Origin: Ophiura sarsii
Lineage: Eukaryota > Echinodermata > Ophiuroidea > Amphilepidida > Ophiuridae
Reading direction: 5' to 3'
DNA length: 64,000 bases
Assembly: GCA_035610835.1 (NCBI GenBank)
Contig: CM069452.1
Location: 32,767,150-32,831,149, forward strand
In this document: positions 47,959-60,253 of the stretch, in pieces
How positions within the stretch are numbered: position 1 is the first letter of the stretch
How the letters are laid out: every line of letters begins with the position of its first letter
Translations under genes and position numbers: made by a program
The notes under the pieces: model-generated
The model's input: only the letters and a program-made list of their open reading frames with translations
Told to the model about the DNA's origin: nothing
Databases searched by the model: none

Positions 47959-49002
47959 TATACTGAGAAGTCATTTTGAACAAAAGATAGCAGACAAGTA
48001 CAACAGCCTCATTTGAGTGATGAAGAAAATCTTGAGTGGTATTTAAAAAAAAAATAGTAGCAATTAATTTCGGCGGCGTTTTTACTGAATGTTATCTTAA
48101 TTAAGTTAATGCATGGGCCTTTTATCATTGTCATGATTGTCACGCTGTGCTCTCGTGTGATATAACCTCGTCTGCAAGTACAATAATGATGTGTGCATTT
48201 TTTTAAAATTTATTTCCTACACAGTTAAATTATGCAAAGGCAAATGGTAAATAAGGCATCAAGTATGTAATTTTTTAATAGATAATGACATATTAATGTG
48301 TTAATCTCTTTTGGCTGCCGGCGACATGAAACAATCAAATGTTTATTGAATAAAATAACCTTGCTAAATAACACGCACTTGAACAGGAGTTTCACAGCAT
48401 ACACTTTGAAACAATAACACAAGAAACACGATATGTAAAAAATAGCCCGTGGGGTAATATAGCATCTGCTATTTTGCCTTAATAAATGTTGAGAATATTT
48501 TTTGAAGATTCAATAAATCAGCGAATTTGGAATATGACCTGAAATCCGGATCAATTCCATATTACCCTTTCATTGTTGACGGAGAATATTTTCTGATATT
48601 TTTGATAGTTAAATGATTATTAACATGGTATTAATGGCATACCTAAAAGAAACTGGTAGACCTTTCGGATCTTTTTGTGCATCGAGTAATAACACTATTT
48701 GGACACACTATATGTGTGTAGTCTGGCCCCGATAGCGTTAATATTAACATCAAAGATATATATGAAGCTGTTCCCAATGGAGTCACTTACTTTGCCTGAA
48801 GGGACCGCTAACACTCTGGAATAAGCAATCCGCTAAGTGTGACTACAAAAGGCAATAAGAGAGCCTTTTATACCTCTAATGTTAAGATTTTCTAAGTTTT
48901 GTTTATCTAGTATTGATATCATCCACAAGAAATCCGCGTAAAATACACACCATTTCAAATAACCCTCGATGAGATAACCCTACCTCTAAAAAATATGTAT
49001 CC

Positions 49003-49997
49003 ACGTTCCCGCGGCCTTAGGGACCGTTCATTATTTATGGGGGAGGGGGGGGGGGGGGGGTTGGGACAAATTCGAGACTCGTATGTCAAAATTACCTACA
49101 CCCCCCCCCCTACAGCTGAAACTGAAAGTTACATGACCCCCTGCTAACCAGTAGCTTTTTACACAAATCCCCCCCCCCCCCTTCCAGAAAAAAATCAACT
49201 TGTCACATACTTAATAAGGGGGCTATCTATACCTTGGAATTTTGTTCACGGATACGTTGGCAAATTCTGATTGTGCCCTATCTGAACGGCCAATAATTTG
49301 ATGATTCCCCTTCTTTTTATTGTGTGAAATTAGTAATGGCGAGCGTAGCGAGCCGGACATTTTGTCATATTTATACATTTTAGGTGGTTTTGTGAGTCTT
49401 TATAACCCTAACAAGTTAGAACACTCTGGGCAGAAACGTATAATCCAGTGAAACGTTCTACTTTTGTGAGCATTGGTGCAAAGCTGAGACGAGGTAAAAA
49501 GCATGCGATAAATAACATGTTTTTAAATCATAAAATTGGATTTGGTAACATACAAAGAGTGAAAATAAACTGTCAGGTCTGCGCGACAACTTATTTTTCA
49601 CTCTAGTAAAATCACTCTAAAACCATGATTTTAAAGTAATTAGGAATCGTATCGCTCTGTAACTCAGAATATATTTATGATTTATGATCAGAAATGTAAA
49701 TCTGCAAGCAAGAAAATCTACTTTCTAAAAAAATCATGAATGTCGCCCCCTGGAAAAGATCACATGATATGCCTTTTAACGTGTTTTAGACACCCTGTGG
49801 CTCTAATTTCTCGACCGTTGATGATTAGGTCTATATAGATGTTTTCCAACAGATCGTAAATGTTTTTGAAGTCGATAGGTTTTAAGAAAATAAGCGCGAA
49901 GCCCAGAAAAAAAAGCATTTACACTCCAAATTACACAACCCCCATGTTTAAGAATAAAAAGTTGCATAACCCCCTATTTCAACATATCAAAGTTACC
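49003..49997. mobile_element. Unclassified 1-kb replacement with G/C runs
   Basis: It replaces unit sequence equivalent to 37762-37905. It starts around TTAGGGACCGTTCATTATTT followed by a long G run, then C runs near 49100 and 49165. The rest is ordinary AT-rich sequence without coding signs. No matching second terminus was found, so it is probably a truncated element plus local deletion. Confidence 0.45.
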
Positions 49998-50801
49998 CGG
50001 AGGAGTCTTACTTACCACTTATATTTCGACTACATACTCTGCCTAAGTATTCATCCGACTGACAATAATAGTAAAATGGTGTCATAGGGCAAAACTAAAC
50101 TACAATCATTGAAAAAGTAGTCTTTGATTACTTGCAATAACGACAGACAACTATGATAACACCCTCTCTTCCCCTTGCAATGTTGAGAACTGTCAATGTC
50201 TTCAGCATTATTAAAGGTGTTCCAATATTGATTGACGGGGTGTGGGGAAGGTAACATTGTTGTTCAAGATGTTCTCTTCAACTCTTAACAGGATAGACGT
50301 CACATAGCACATAATGTCCACAAATGTGTAAAACGTTCCAAGGACTTTTTCCAATATTGTAGATTTGATTGAATTCATGATTTGTTTGACTATTGTACAC
50401 ATCGTTGCCTACTGGCCATTATGTTACCAGATCCTATTGGAGCATTGGTCTTAAGTCTCAAGGGAACAAATAAATATTGCAAACTTAGGAACGATAATGG
50501 AACACTAGTGCAAATAACTCTTAGTACTGTGTGGACTGGATATTAGTCGGATTATATCTCTTCAAACTACACATTGACGTCATAGAATAGAAGGTAAATA
50601 AACATGCTGGCAAATTCTCATTATTACTCGTAAGCTCAACCTTTATGCATATAGATTTAGTAGACTCATGCCTTTGTCGTACGTGGTAAGGAGGCCCGAG
50701 GTACTCGCATTTGACCTATAAGATTTGTTTGATCCGTGCTTTTGTGCTCGATGTTATCCAACGACAGATGATAATTCTGTGTACCTTTTCCCCCATCCTT
50801 T

Positions 50802-51160
50802 TAGTAATATTTTACCCTTCCATAATAAGTGCTTTGCCTGAGCAACTTTATTTAAAATCAATACCACAATTTTCTAGAACCACGTGTTTCCTATCACGTG
50901 TTTCTTACCACGAATTCCGACATCCTTTGCATCGAATTAGAGAAACTTCAACTTATTTGGATCAAGACATATGAAGCTGTCAAGGAGAAATATGTGTTAC
51001 GATAGTTATACGATGAGTTGTTCTGAAATGAAACGTTTGTGAAATGAAAAGAGACGTTATGAGTGTAGTGAATATCTTCATGCTAAAAATGCATCTAATA
51101 CAGACAATCCGTGTCTAACTGAACTCGTGTCTAACTTAAATTTATCTTGTTTAATAAAAC
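50802..51160. other. No feature recognised
   Basis: Transition between the tandem array and the next repeated pair; nothing supported. Confidence 0.5.
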
Positions 51161-51228
51161 TCGATTTTAAACTCAGCAAATCTTGTCCCCAGAGTGGTCA
51201 TGCGTTCACTGTATACGGGTATTCAATC

Positions 51229-51440
51229 TTTGAATAAGTTCATCAGGATTGTAGATATACATTAAAGTTGATATTTTGTTGAACAAATCCAATAAATGTA
51301 CTCACATTTAGACGGTTTCGTCAACCAGTTCGGTTGACTTCTTCAGTAATGGTTTGATCCACTTCTGTTTCCCGCGAGAATTGGAAATCTCGTTCCCAGG
51401 ATGCAAAGGTGTGATGAGTGGATCGAACACGTGACTTAGA
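51229..51440 (-). mobile_element. 212-bp Penelope-like insert with 11-bp TSD
   Basis: It is flanked by GGGTATTCAAT (51218-51228 and 51441-51451) and absent from the paralogous place near 51820. The minus strand carries a hammerhead motif, then GTGAGTACATTTATTGG and later ATCTACAATCCTGATGAAC. This arrangement resembles Penelope-like element termini, judged from memory of the family. No coding part is present, so it is a solo terminal repeat or short non-autonomous unit. Confidence 0.65.
51303..51352 (-). ncRNA. Hammerhead ribozyme motif, minus strand
   Basis: On the minus strand CTGAAGA (complement of 51340-51346; N7 is A) is followed by one A, a perfect 7-bp stem II (GTCAACC/GGTTGAC, five-base loop), and GAAA (complement of 51316-51319). 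CC and a GTC cleavage triplet follow. Stem I pairs CCATTA with TAAATGTG, with one bulge. Stem III is almost absent, so activity as a monomer is doubtful. The architecture matches minimal Penelope-type hammerheads. Confidence 0.7.
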
Positions 51441-51679
51441 GGGTATTCAATGGTATTCAATTTATTGTGACAATAGATATTGACTGAAGTGTATTTTTAA
51501 GACTACACGATCTGCACTTCAGCTTGCATCGGGAACGGTTGTGTATCATTCAAGGCGTACAATTGGTGCACATTTTCAGTTAAACTACCCCCATACCCAT
51601 GTTTAGACACTTTTCAGTGAGTTAGACTCGTGTTTAAGTTAAACAAAATACAGAATTGCGTTTAATTACACGATGGGCC

Positions 51680-52153
51680 GTATTCTCGTACTAATCACAG
51701 TTTTCGCTTAAAACCGTGACTAACTAAACTCGTGCCTTTTTAACGACGTGTTTAACAAACCCGATTTTAAACTCCGGAAATCTCGTCCCCAGAGTGGTCG
51801 TGTGTTCACTGTATGCAGTTAATCAATTATTCAAATGGGTTGCAATAGATATCGACCAAATTCCTTAAATGCACGTGTATTTTTAAGACTACATGATCTG
51901 CACGTCTGCTTGCACCGGGCCCGGACACGGTTGAGTAATCGTCCAAGGCGTACAATTGATGCACGAGTTTAGTTAAACGCGCGTTAAACTACACACATAC
52001 CCCTGTTTAAAGTTAGACACTTTCCAGTGAGTTAGACGTAAGTTAAATAAACTTTCCAGAATAGCGTTTAGTCAAACGATGCCTGTTTAAATCAAAATTA
52101 AACTCGTGTTGAGCTTAAAACCGCGTTAACATACGTACGGAAATACGGCCGTA
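51680..52153. repeat. Local duplication, copy 2, within GGGCCGTATT ends
   Basis: About 51765-52150 is paralogous to 51161-51660. The edges GGGCCGTATTCTCGTAC (51675) and GTACGGAAATACGGCC (52135-52150) form an imperfect inverted pair. TTAAAACCG is also repeated in inverse just inside, suggesting a foldback element. Confidence 0.55.
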
Positions 52154-52562
52154 TGTGACTAGTCTGGCCCATATAACGTTAAATATGACTATCAATGATA
52201 TAATATGAAGCTGTCTCTTGCTTTGCCTGAAGGGACCGTTAACAGTATGGAACAAGCAATCTGTTAAGTGTGACTACAAAGGTAATCAGAAAGTCTTTTC
52301 ATACCCTTAATGTTTAGATTTGATATTCAAACAGGTATCAGGGGGAATGATTTGTTCATAAGGATACAATGTATCATCTCTGCGATAAAAGATACAATGT
52401 ATCATCAGTCAGGTATTCGGAGAAAATTTAATTGAGTAAGTTTACTGGACACGTGACTAACAGGAGCCGACCGTGTTGAGCGTTGTACGCACATTACGTC
52501 ATTTATAGCCTACATGCTGTCAGTCATCGAAGAGTATTATCGATCGGGATTATTGATGTATG

Positions 52563-52716
52563 CAGGCCTGGAAATAGCACCCGACCACCTGCCCTAGCGG
52601 GTAACTTTTGTGTTGGACGGGTGAAGATACAAAAGTACGAAGAACAACAATCGCTGGTGGATTTTCTGTTGGGCAGGTATTTTGGGGCAAGTAAAAAATC
52701 TGAAGTTCCAGCCCTG
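52563..52716. mobile_element. 154-bp hAT-like MITE
   Basis: The ends CAGGCCTGGAA and TTCCAGCCCTG are inverted repeats with one mismatch. The exact 8-bp duplication GATGTATG flanks them (52555-52562 and 52717-52724). Both are hAT hallmarks. The 80-codon frame running through it is not a gene. Confidence 0.85.
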
Positions 52717-55030
52717 GATGTATGATCGATAGAGTTGACGTAATCCCTGCGATCATAATGAATTTGTCTTTCAGCAGCTCCAAAGTTACCCCCTGCACTG
52801 CGCTGGTTTCTAATTTTGAATTCGATTTATTCCGTCAACATAAACAATCGGGTTCCAAAGCGTCGGCAATAACTATTTTCCTTTCATCTTCGAGCTCCCG
52901 AAAGTGAGATTCGATCATAATCGCTCCACCTCCCACTTAACATCACTGAAATGGGTCTAATATTTGGTTTTAAAATCAATGTATCAAAAAGCGAATTGTT
53001 ATTTCCGTTGGTAAATATCTGTTTAATATGTTCTCGAATGTAACTTATTTGCCCTATCACGTTTTCTTTCCATTACTTATGTTCCCCTCATAAACATCCA
53101 ATATCTTTCTAAATCTAAATGTGCTCCGTATAACTGACTGATTATTTAAACGGTTGCAATTTTTCTTGATACAGCTACTGCTTTGACAATTTATTATTTC
53201 TGAGTGATTTTGACAAGCCATATGACCGAATGACAACAATCATAGCCTTTGAAGCATACTACACGTTAAGTATGGAAATTCCAATTTGATGTATATTTCC
53301 GATAACGAATTGTCACCTTGAAATACGTTTATTTTGACTAATTGAGTGAAGTCTTTCTTGGTAGTTACGTTTCATCTCCATACTCTGCTAGTGTTCACCA
53401 TGCTCACTACCCTCAAGAAGTACTGTTACTGCCATAGGGCAAAATTAATGTATTTTTCCATTCACTGTTCATCATTACGATGAGAATGGGCCTCAAGTCT
53501 CAAGGGAACTACGCAAACATAGAAATAGGAACGATAATGGAACACTAGTGCAAATAACTCTTAGCTTAGTGCTACGTGGACTGGATATTAGTTGGATTAT
53601 AAGTTATGCTAAGGCATCTCGTCAAACAGCACAGCGACGTCATAGATTAGAAGGTAAACAAACATGCTGGCGAATCAGTGGCGAATCTTCATTAGTAAGC
53701 TCAACAACCTTGCCTATCAGTTTTAGTACAATCTTGCCTTTCTTACACGTGCAAAGCAGACACGAGTACATTTGGAATTACATCTGTATAGTATGTATGA
53801 TTTGTATGCTTCGCGCTTTTGCGCTCGATAGTCTATCTCTCAGTCCAAACAAAGTTCACAGAAATGAGATAAATATTTTGTATTAGAGTGCATCTAAGTA
53901 AAATCTGTGCACCCCTGAATACTGGGACTAAAACAAAAGGGTTTTATGTTAAGTTTAATTAATTACAGTCTTCTCCAATCACATGTTTAATTAAAAACAA
54001 CATCTGTTGGCGTATTATAGAAACCTCAAAAGTTACAGGAACAATGCTACGCAAAGCTCTTAAAGTATCGAAAGTGATACAACATTTGCATAACTTTAAT
54101 TAACGAATAACTTAATCAAAGAGTTAATCAGGCATACATAAGTAAGTGAACCTCAATTCGTCAGGAAACTGCGATATTCATTGAACATTATATAGACCAC
54201 TTAATTACATCTAAAATATGGATGAGATCTTCGCTTCTACACTCCCTGTAATTACATCCCTGGTCGTCAACCTGTAATACATGTAACACGTATTGACTGA
54301 AAAAGCAAAGGGCTGGGAGTAAAAGGAGATTCAAGCGCGTTGGTGTTTTTACAATTATTATTATAAATATGCTTGTTTGACCATATAATTATGTCAAAGT
54401 CCATTAAATGCTTCCCGACCACCAACCTCCTGAGTGTTTTAACATATAATTTAGAATGAATTTAGTTTCCAATGTGTTTTTTTAAAACAGTATTATGCGG
54501 TTTATTCCGTGAGGGCGCTCTACTGTTGTCCACCCAGGGTTGGTCCACCCAGGGTTGATCAACCCCGGAACTGATGTCTACCTCGGGTGGAAAGTCATGT
54601 GGGTATTTCCATCGCTGCAAATCGATATATCTAGCATTTAAATAGCTTTGGTTATCTTTATCATTACAGTAAAAAAGACTCAAAACATGCCTACCTGATT
54701 AAACGTGATCAAGAGAATGTACATTTCTACATCATAATAATATAACCTATAGAGGAAGAACCTCGATGGTTGAAACACTTGTTGCTCTGTTTATTAGGCT
54801 GTAGGGTAGTTAATGTCGACGCTAGGATATTACATATATATTTTGCGTTTATGATTCTTAAGGTTGCTATTGCATTTGTCAAGAATAACGATTGTGCATT
54901 AATACTCATGGCACCATTCTTTGAAAACACAAAATTGGTGCCTTTTAAGCATGGTGCCTTACTTGCTCGATATCAAGAATATATAAATTACTTGGATAGA
55001 GAGAAGAACACATATTTTTCTCTAACTTAA

Positions 55031-55734
55031 GGGGGGACTTAAGGAAGTTTTTTGTTGAATTTTGTTAGTGATGTAATTATTGAACCATGACTCAAATGTA
55101 TATAAAAGTATACATTTTTGGAAAGGAAATGGATCAGAGAATCCAATTTTGGAATCAATTTTGACCAAAAATGAGAAAATCACACAAAAAATCACTTTTT
55201 TGACCCAATTTTTTTGAACAAAGCTAACAAACATAATTTTGAGTTAAAAATGCCCAAATCACTTGATGATGTTAAGACACTACTGGAGGGACGATTTTTT
55301 TAAAATTATAATCTAATCCAATATTTTTTGAAATTTTGACAAAAAAGTGTAAAAAAAAATTAAAAATCCATTTTTCACGTTTTTTGGCACTTTTTGGTCA
55401 AAATTTTCAAAAATATTAGATAAGGTTTTTAAAAAAAAAATTCGTCCCTTCATTAGTGTCTTAACATCATTATAAAGTGATTTGGCCATTTTTTACTCAA
55501 AATTATTTTTTGTTAGCTTTGTTCAAAAATATTTGGGTAAAAAAAGTGAATTTTGTGATTTTCTCAAAAAATCTACTTTTTTGGTCAAAATTGACGCCAA
55601 ATTTGGATTCTCTGATCCATTTCCTTTCCAAAAATGTATACTTTTATATACATTTGATTAATAGTTCAATAATTACAGCACTCACAAAATTCAAAATTCA
55701 AAAAATCAAATCAAAAACTTCCTTAAGTCCCCCC
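55031..55734. mobile_element. 0.7-kb palindromic TTAA element, first of a pair
   Basis: It lies between TTAA at 55027-55030 and TTAA at 55735-55738. The ends GGGGGGACTTAAGGAAG and CTTCCTTAAGTCCCCCC are perfect complements. The arms remain complementary, imperfectly, to the centre near 55380. Sister elements are at 4030 and 31524. The corresponding place in D2 (about 61080, CATTTTAACTCAATATT) has a single TTAA, so this site was empty before insertion. Apparent frames (70 and 94 codons) are shadows of the arms. Confidence 0.88.
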
Positions 55735-55738
55735 TTAA

Positions 55739-56449
55739 GGGGGATGTGCACCTTCGCATAGCCTCCGTAAAACTGCCGTAACTTCTTCATTATTTATTTA
55801 ATCTTAATAAAAGTATACATTTTTTTGCAGGAAAGGGTTCAATGAATCCAACTATGATCATGAAATTGACCATTTTGGAGAAAATTATAAAAAACATGTT
55901 TTTTGACCCATTTTAGGTTTGGAAAAGATAACTCAAAATATATTTTGTTAAATTTTGTCATACTAGTTTTATTATATTCCTCATGCAATTCCCTAGGAAT
56001 CGTTTTTTTTTTTTAATTTTTACTTTATTATTTTTTGAATTACAGATCAAAAAGTGCCAAAAAACCTGTTTTTTAACCTCCAAAATCGTGAAAATCACGT
56101 TTTTTGGTAAAAAATCATATTTTTTGGCACTTTTTGTTCGATAATTCAAAAAAAAAATAAAGTAAAAATTAAAAAAAAAAAACGATTCCTAGGGAATTGC
56201 ATGAGGAATATAATTAAGCTAGTATGATAAAATTTAACAAAATATATTTTGAGTTATCTTTTCCAAACCTAAAATGGGTCAAAAAACGTGTTTTTTATAA
56301 TTTTCTCCCAAAATGGTCAATTTCATGATCATGGTTGGATTCATTGAACCCTTTTCTGCAAGAAAATGTATACTTTTATATAGATTTAATGAATAATAAA
56401 GAAGTTACGGCAGTTTTACGGAGGCTGTACCTGAAGGTGCACAGCCCCC
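55739..56449. mobile_element. 0.7-kb palindromic TTAA element, second of a pair
   Basis: It shares the TTAA at 55735-55738 with its neighbour and ends at TTAA 56450-56453. The ends GGGGGATGTGCACCTTCGC and GGTGCACAGCCCCC, and further inward TCCGTAAAACTGCCGTAACT and its complement, are near-perfect inverted repeats. The arms meet near 56095 and are highly complementary. It is a different family from its neighbour. Confidence 0.88.
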
Positions 56450-57000
56450 TTAATACGTTTATATTCTGAACTGTATGAAACATCCTTGGCTCAATAAATT
56501 AAATAATATATCAAATGTGATTATGTCTAGCAGAAGCAGAAATGACCCCTTTCACATGTTTTGTCATTATAACTAATTACATCTACTTCATTGTCCATCT
56601 AAGGGTTATTCTTGTTCCTTAAAGAACTTAATTTGACCATGGTTTCCATGGGGATGAATTTATTTGAATTAAGTTCCAAATCGAACGTGGTAATTGGGAA
56701 AGTGTTTGAAATTGTGTTTTAAATTGGTTGTCACAATGTTCGATCTTTTGAAGTTAAACACATTTTGAATACGATTGACTTCGTTAAATCTGAAAGGTCA
56801 AACTGTCAGCTACGTGATCGGGTGGATTTGGCGCCGAATCCCCTTGTCTCACGGGTACTGAAAGAGGAGGAGAATAGAAAAATGGGAGGAATAGAAGAGG
56901 AAAGGAAGGAAGAATCCCATTCCCCGATTGGTATTTCAAACGCTTAACGTGTGAACCTCTGATGGGAGCTGCGAATGCTGGATCCCGTCAATTAACATCC

Positions 57001-57895
57001 AAACAATAAATTAGTTACGTGTACGCATGTATCAAACAAATGTCAACATAAACACTAACTGTACAAAATTAAAGATTAATTCGATGGAACGCTCAAAATC
57101 AATAATGAAATATACCGGCCTTGCCAATAGGTTTCGACACCGAGCTAATAATGTGTCAACATCAGCTCTCATCAGATGTTTTAGAAGGCATGCAATGCCG
57201 AAAGCTATTTAGTTAAGGGGTTTCTTGTATCTCTACTTTGAACATAGAGTGTCGTTGTATGGAACTCACACTAGTTTGGGTTTCTTCTTGTTCTGGCAGG
57301 TAGGCTGCCAAAGTAATCAAGAAGCTTGAGGCACACAAAGGGACTTGCAAGTTCGAGGGCGGATCTATTAGGCGATAGATATATCCAGGAGGGTAAGGAC
57401 GTTCTATGACATTCTATGGTTTGGTTCCCAAGCCAGTCTATTCTTTATTTTATACCGAATATCCTGAGATTCTTTGTATTAGTAATTGGTTTGCTTACTT
57501 ACACATGGTAATACATTATGAATTAGTTCGAAAATAATCTTAATATAAATATGTCGGCATATTCTCGATCCTGCAACATATAATGCGTCTAGGCTAATAT
57601 GAATTTAGTTTGGTTACACGGTTTTGGGAGCCCCTAGTGTAGTCATGATTGGAAACATTGGGCCAAAACTCGGGTATTTAAAAGCCTTAAATAGATAAAT
57701 ACAACCGGACAAGTTCATAATCAATGCAAATAGGACCAATAAAATGTTTCTCACAATCCTATTTTTTGTTCTACATATCCGATAGATATTGAATGAAAGC
57801 AACGCGTGAATTACATGGTATTTCAGGCATGTAAAACAGTGTAATATAAACCAGTGCGTTCTCTTCTTTTTGACAGGATATCTTGGTATCGAGTG
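57001..57895. other. No feature recognised
   Basis: AT-rich spacer between D1 and the 57896 MITE; no supported gene. Confidence 0.5.
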
Positions 57896-58264
57896 TTAAA
57901 GGAGGTGTCTCGCAAGCATAAAAGTGTGCATTATATGTTAGAAAAATAACTATCCAGCCCAACTTTTGTAATTATATTGAACAAAACACCACACTTATGA
58001 CAAAAACAAATAAAAACCGCAATCTCTCAACATGCACTTTTTAAAATTCGCGGCGATCGAAAGACCCAGTTTCGATGATGTAATAATTATACAATGCACA
58101 TGCGCAAATTTGAGCACCGATACCATAATGTCATCGACACCGAGCCGTTCGATCAATTGCATGTTGAGTGATGGCAGTTTATATTCATTTACGTAATTTC
58201 GGCTCGATAATTATTTGTCTAACAAGTAATGCTCAATGTTGTGCTTGCGGGACCCTTCCTTTAA
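57896..58264. mobile_element. Palindromic TTAA MITE, copy 3 (deleted form)
   Basis: Same family as 1553-1971. TTAA at 57896-57899 and 58261-58264. It is 369 bp instead of 419 because part of the right arm (around the CGATCGCCGCG core and near 58190) is deleted, so the palindrome is imperfect. Confidence 0.85.
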
Positions 58265-59300
58265 ACATTTAGGAAGATCTGTATAACCATGTGCCTAGTT
58301 TTGCCCATTGAGTATAACATTTAAGCATCAACTATATATATAAAGCTGTCCCCCATCTAGAGTCTCTTGCTTTGCCTGAAGGGACCGTTAACAGTCTGGA
58401 ACAAACAATTCGTTAAGTGTAACTACAAAGGTAATCAGAAAGCCTTTTCATACCCTTAATGTTTAGATTTTCTATTCAAAAAGGCATCAAGGGGAATGTT
58501 TTGTTCATTAAGTATTGATATCATCCACACGAAATCTGCAAAAAAGACGCACCATTTCAAATAACCTTACTCGATGAGATAACCCCATTGCTGAGTTAAA
58601 AATGTAATTTTGTTTTAAACTTTTGCTCTGATTTTTATCTGTCGCCCTCCATAATCACTATTGTTCCCGAATGCATCTACCTAGGCGCTCCCCCGGTTAA
58701 AAAACATCGCTGCGCACATGTTTTTTTTGTACCGATTGAGTGTACCATTTGTATTATATATAACTTGGTAATTAACTTAGTGAAGGGCAAGTTAAAAGTT
58801 AATTTGAAAGATATAATGGAAGGTGCTCATGGCATAAGATACACAAGGAAGCTGTGCGATATTCATTGATCATTATATAGACTACTTAATTACATCATAA
58901 ATATAGATACGATCTCCTGCACTCCCTGTAATTACATCTCTGGTCGTCAAACGGTAATACATGTAATAAAACTAAAGCAAAGAGATGAATTAAAAAGATA
59001 TCCAAGGCTTCCAAGCATGTTGGTGTTTTATAACTATTAATATTACTATATGCTCATTTGACCATAATATAAGTATGTCAAAGTCCATTAAATGCTCGCA
59101 TAAGGCAACATCAAGTATATGTATCAAGATAGTTAAGATTATGTGGACTATCACATTGTAGATAATGAGGACAAATGCCAATATACAATTACACCAATAT
59201 GCCTATAGCAATTAAATCGTTTTGGTTTATCTTTATTATTGCAAGAAAAGTATGCCAAAATATCCCTACTTGACTATAAACTTGATCTAGGGAACATAGA

Positions 59301-59711
59301 GATTGTTTCTACTGGAGTACTGCAAAGTTAACGGTAAGATTAAACGGTAAGATTTACTGGTAACTTGCTAATCCCCCTGTTTCTACTCGCGAAAAGTTAC
59401 CGCTAAGTTTATCGATCCTAGTCGATTGGCCACGACATTTGACCTTTTGTTATATCAAACAATGTCGCCCACCTGAAAAAGATTCCCTCACAATGTGTAT
59501 AATCCAGCGTGACACGGTTCACGGCACATAATGGTAAGATTAATCGGCTGGCTGTTTCTACTGGGAAACTTGCCGTTTCTTACCGGTACCAAACCTGGTT
59601 TGTGAAGGTTTTTGCGGTTACAAAAAATACCGATTCTTAACGGTATCTGGCTGTTTCTACTGGGCAAACTTACCGGTAATTAACGGTATGTTCAACAGTA
59701 GAAACACGCTC
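59301..59711 (-). mobile_element. Foldback element, 'GTTTCTACTGGG' family, full copy
   Basis: Reverse-complement counterpart of 6592-7003 over its entire length, ending AGTAGAAACACGCTC. D1 lacks it at the paralogous point near 54725. The left end is diverged (GATTGTTTCTACTGG). Confidence 0.75.
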
Positions 59712-60253
59712 TTAGATTCCTACATCAAATAACCTCGAGGCTTGAAACACTCATTGACTTATATGATAGAAATAATAATATGGCGTTACAGCAATGTACA
59801 AAATACATAAACAACAACTAGTATAATAGTAAAGTATATAGTAAAATAATTAGTAAAATGTTGAAAGCTGATTTAACTTGAGTCTGAGATATAAGACGTA
59901 AGAAGTTCTTGTCTGTCTCAAGACGAATGATTTAGGAGAAACTGATACGCGATATTACGCAAACGTACGTCATTTTATCAGTTATTCATACATCAAAATC
60001 ATTTATAGTAAATAAATAATACAGTTATAAAACCAAGCATCTATATGACAAATTTCGTATTAAAATTAAAGCGCATTGCTAACATTAAAAATGAAAATAA
60101 GTAAACAGATATGAAATAAGGAGGAATAAAATAATGAGTAGTCTCGTTTGAATTGATGTGATTATGCGTTCGATCGTCCGTGCGTTCGATACTTACACTC
60201 ACTCGATAAATCGTAGTAGCATTGAATCACCGCGGACTGTATCAACTGCAACT

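Larger units (their letters stand above)
46731..50801. repeat. 2.9-kb tandem array, unit 3 (truncated)
   Basis: Homologous to units 1 and 2 up to about 50800, where similarity to 38700 ends (after ACAGATGATAATTCTGTGTACC). After removing the 47291 MITE and the unit-2 insert, the spacing to unit 2 is about 2903 bp. It is more diverged than units 1 and 2 are from each other. About 150 bp of the unit is replaced by the 1-kb segment 49003-49997. Confidence 0.85.
51161..51660. repeat. Local duplication, copy 1 (holds ribozyme insert)
   Basis: It shares CCCCAGAGTGGTC, GTGTATTTTTAAGACTACA and AAGGCGTACAATTG blocks with 51765-52150, in the same order. It differs by the 212-bp insert at 51229-51440. 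Confidence 0.75.
52166..57000. repeat. Diverged duplication D1
   Basis: Collinear with 58312-61850: 52166-52420 with 58312-58590, 54140-54420 with 58830-59100, 54600-54780 with 59190-59760, 54970-55020 with 61010-61060, 56454-57000 with 61090-61850. The left part (52166-53880) also matches the 2.9-kb array unit at lower identity, for example 53500-53660 with 38390-38510. Insertions private to this copy are the hAT MITE at 52563 and the twin palindromes at 55031-56449. Confidence 0.75.
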
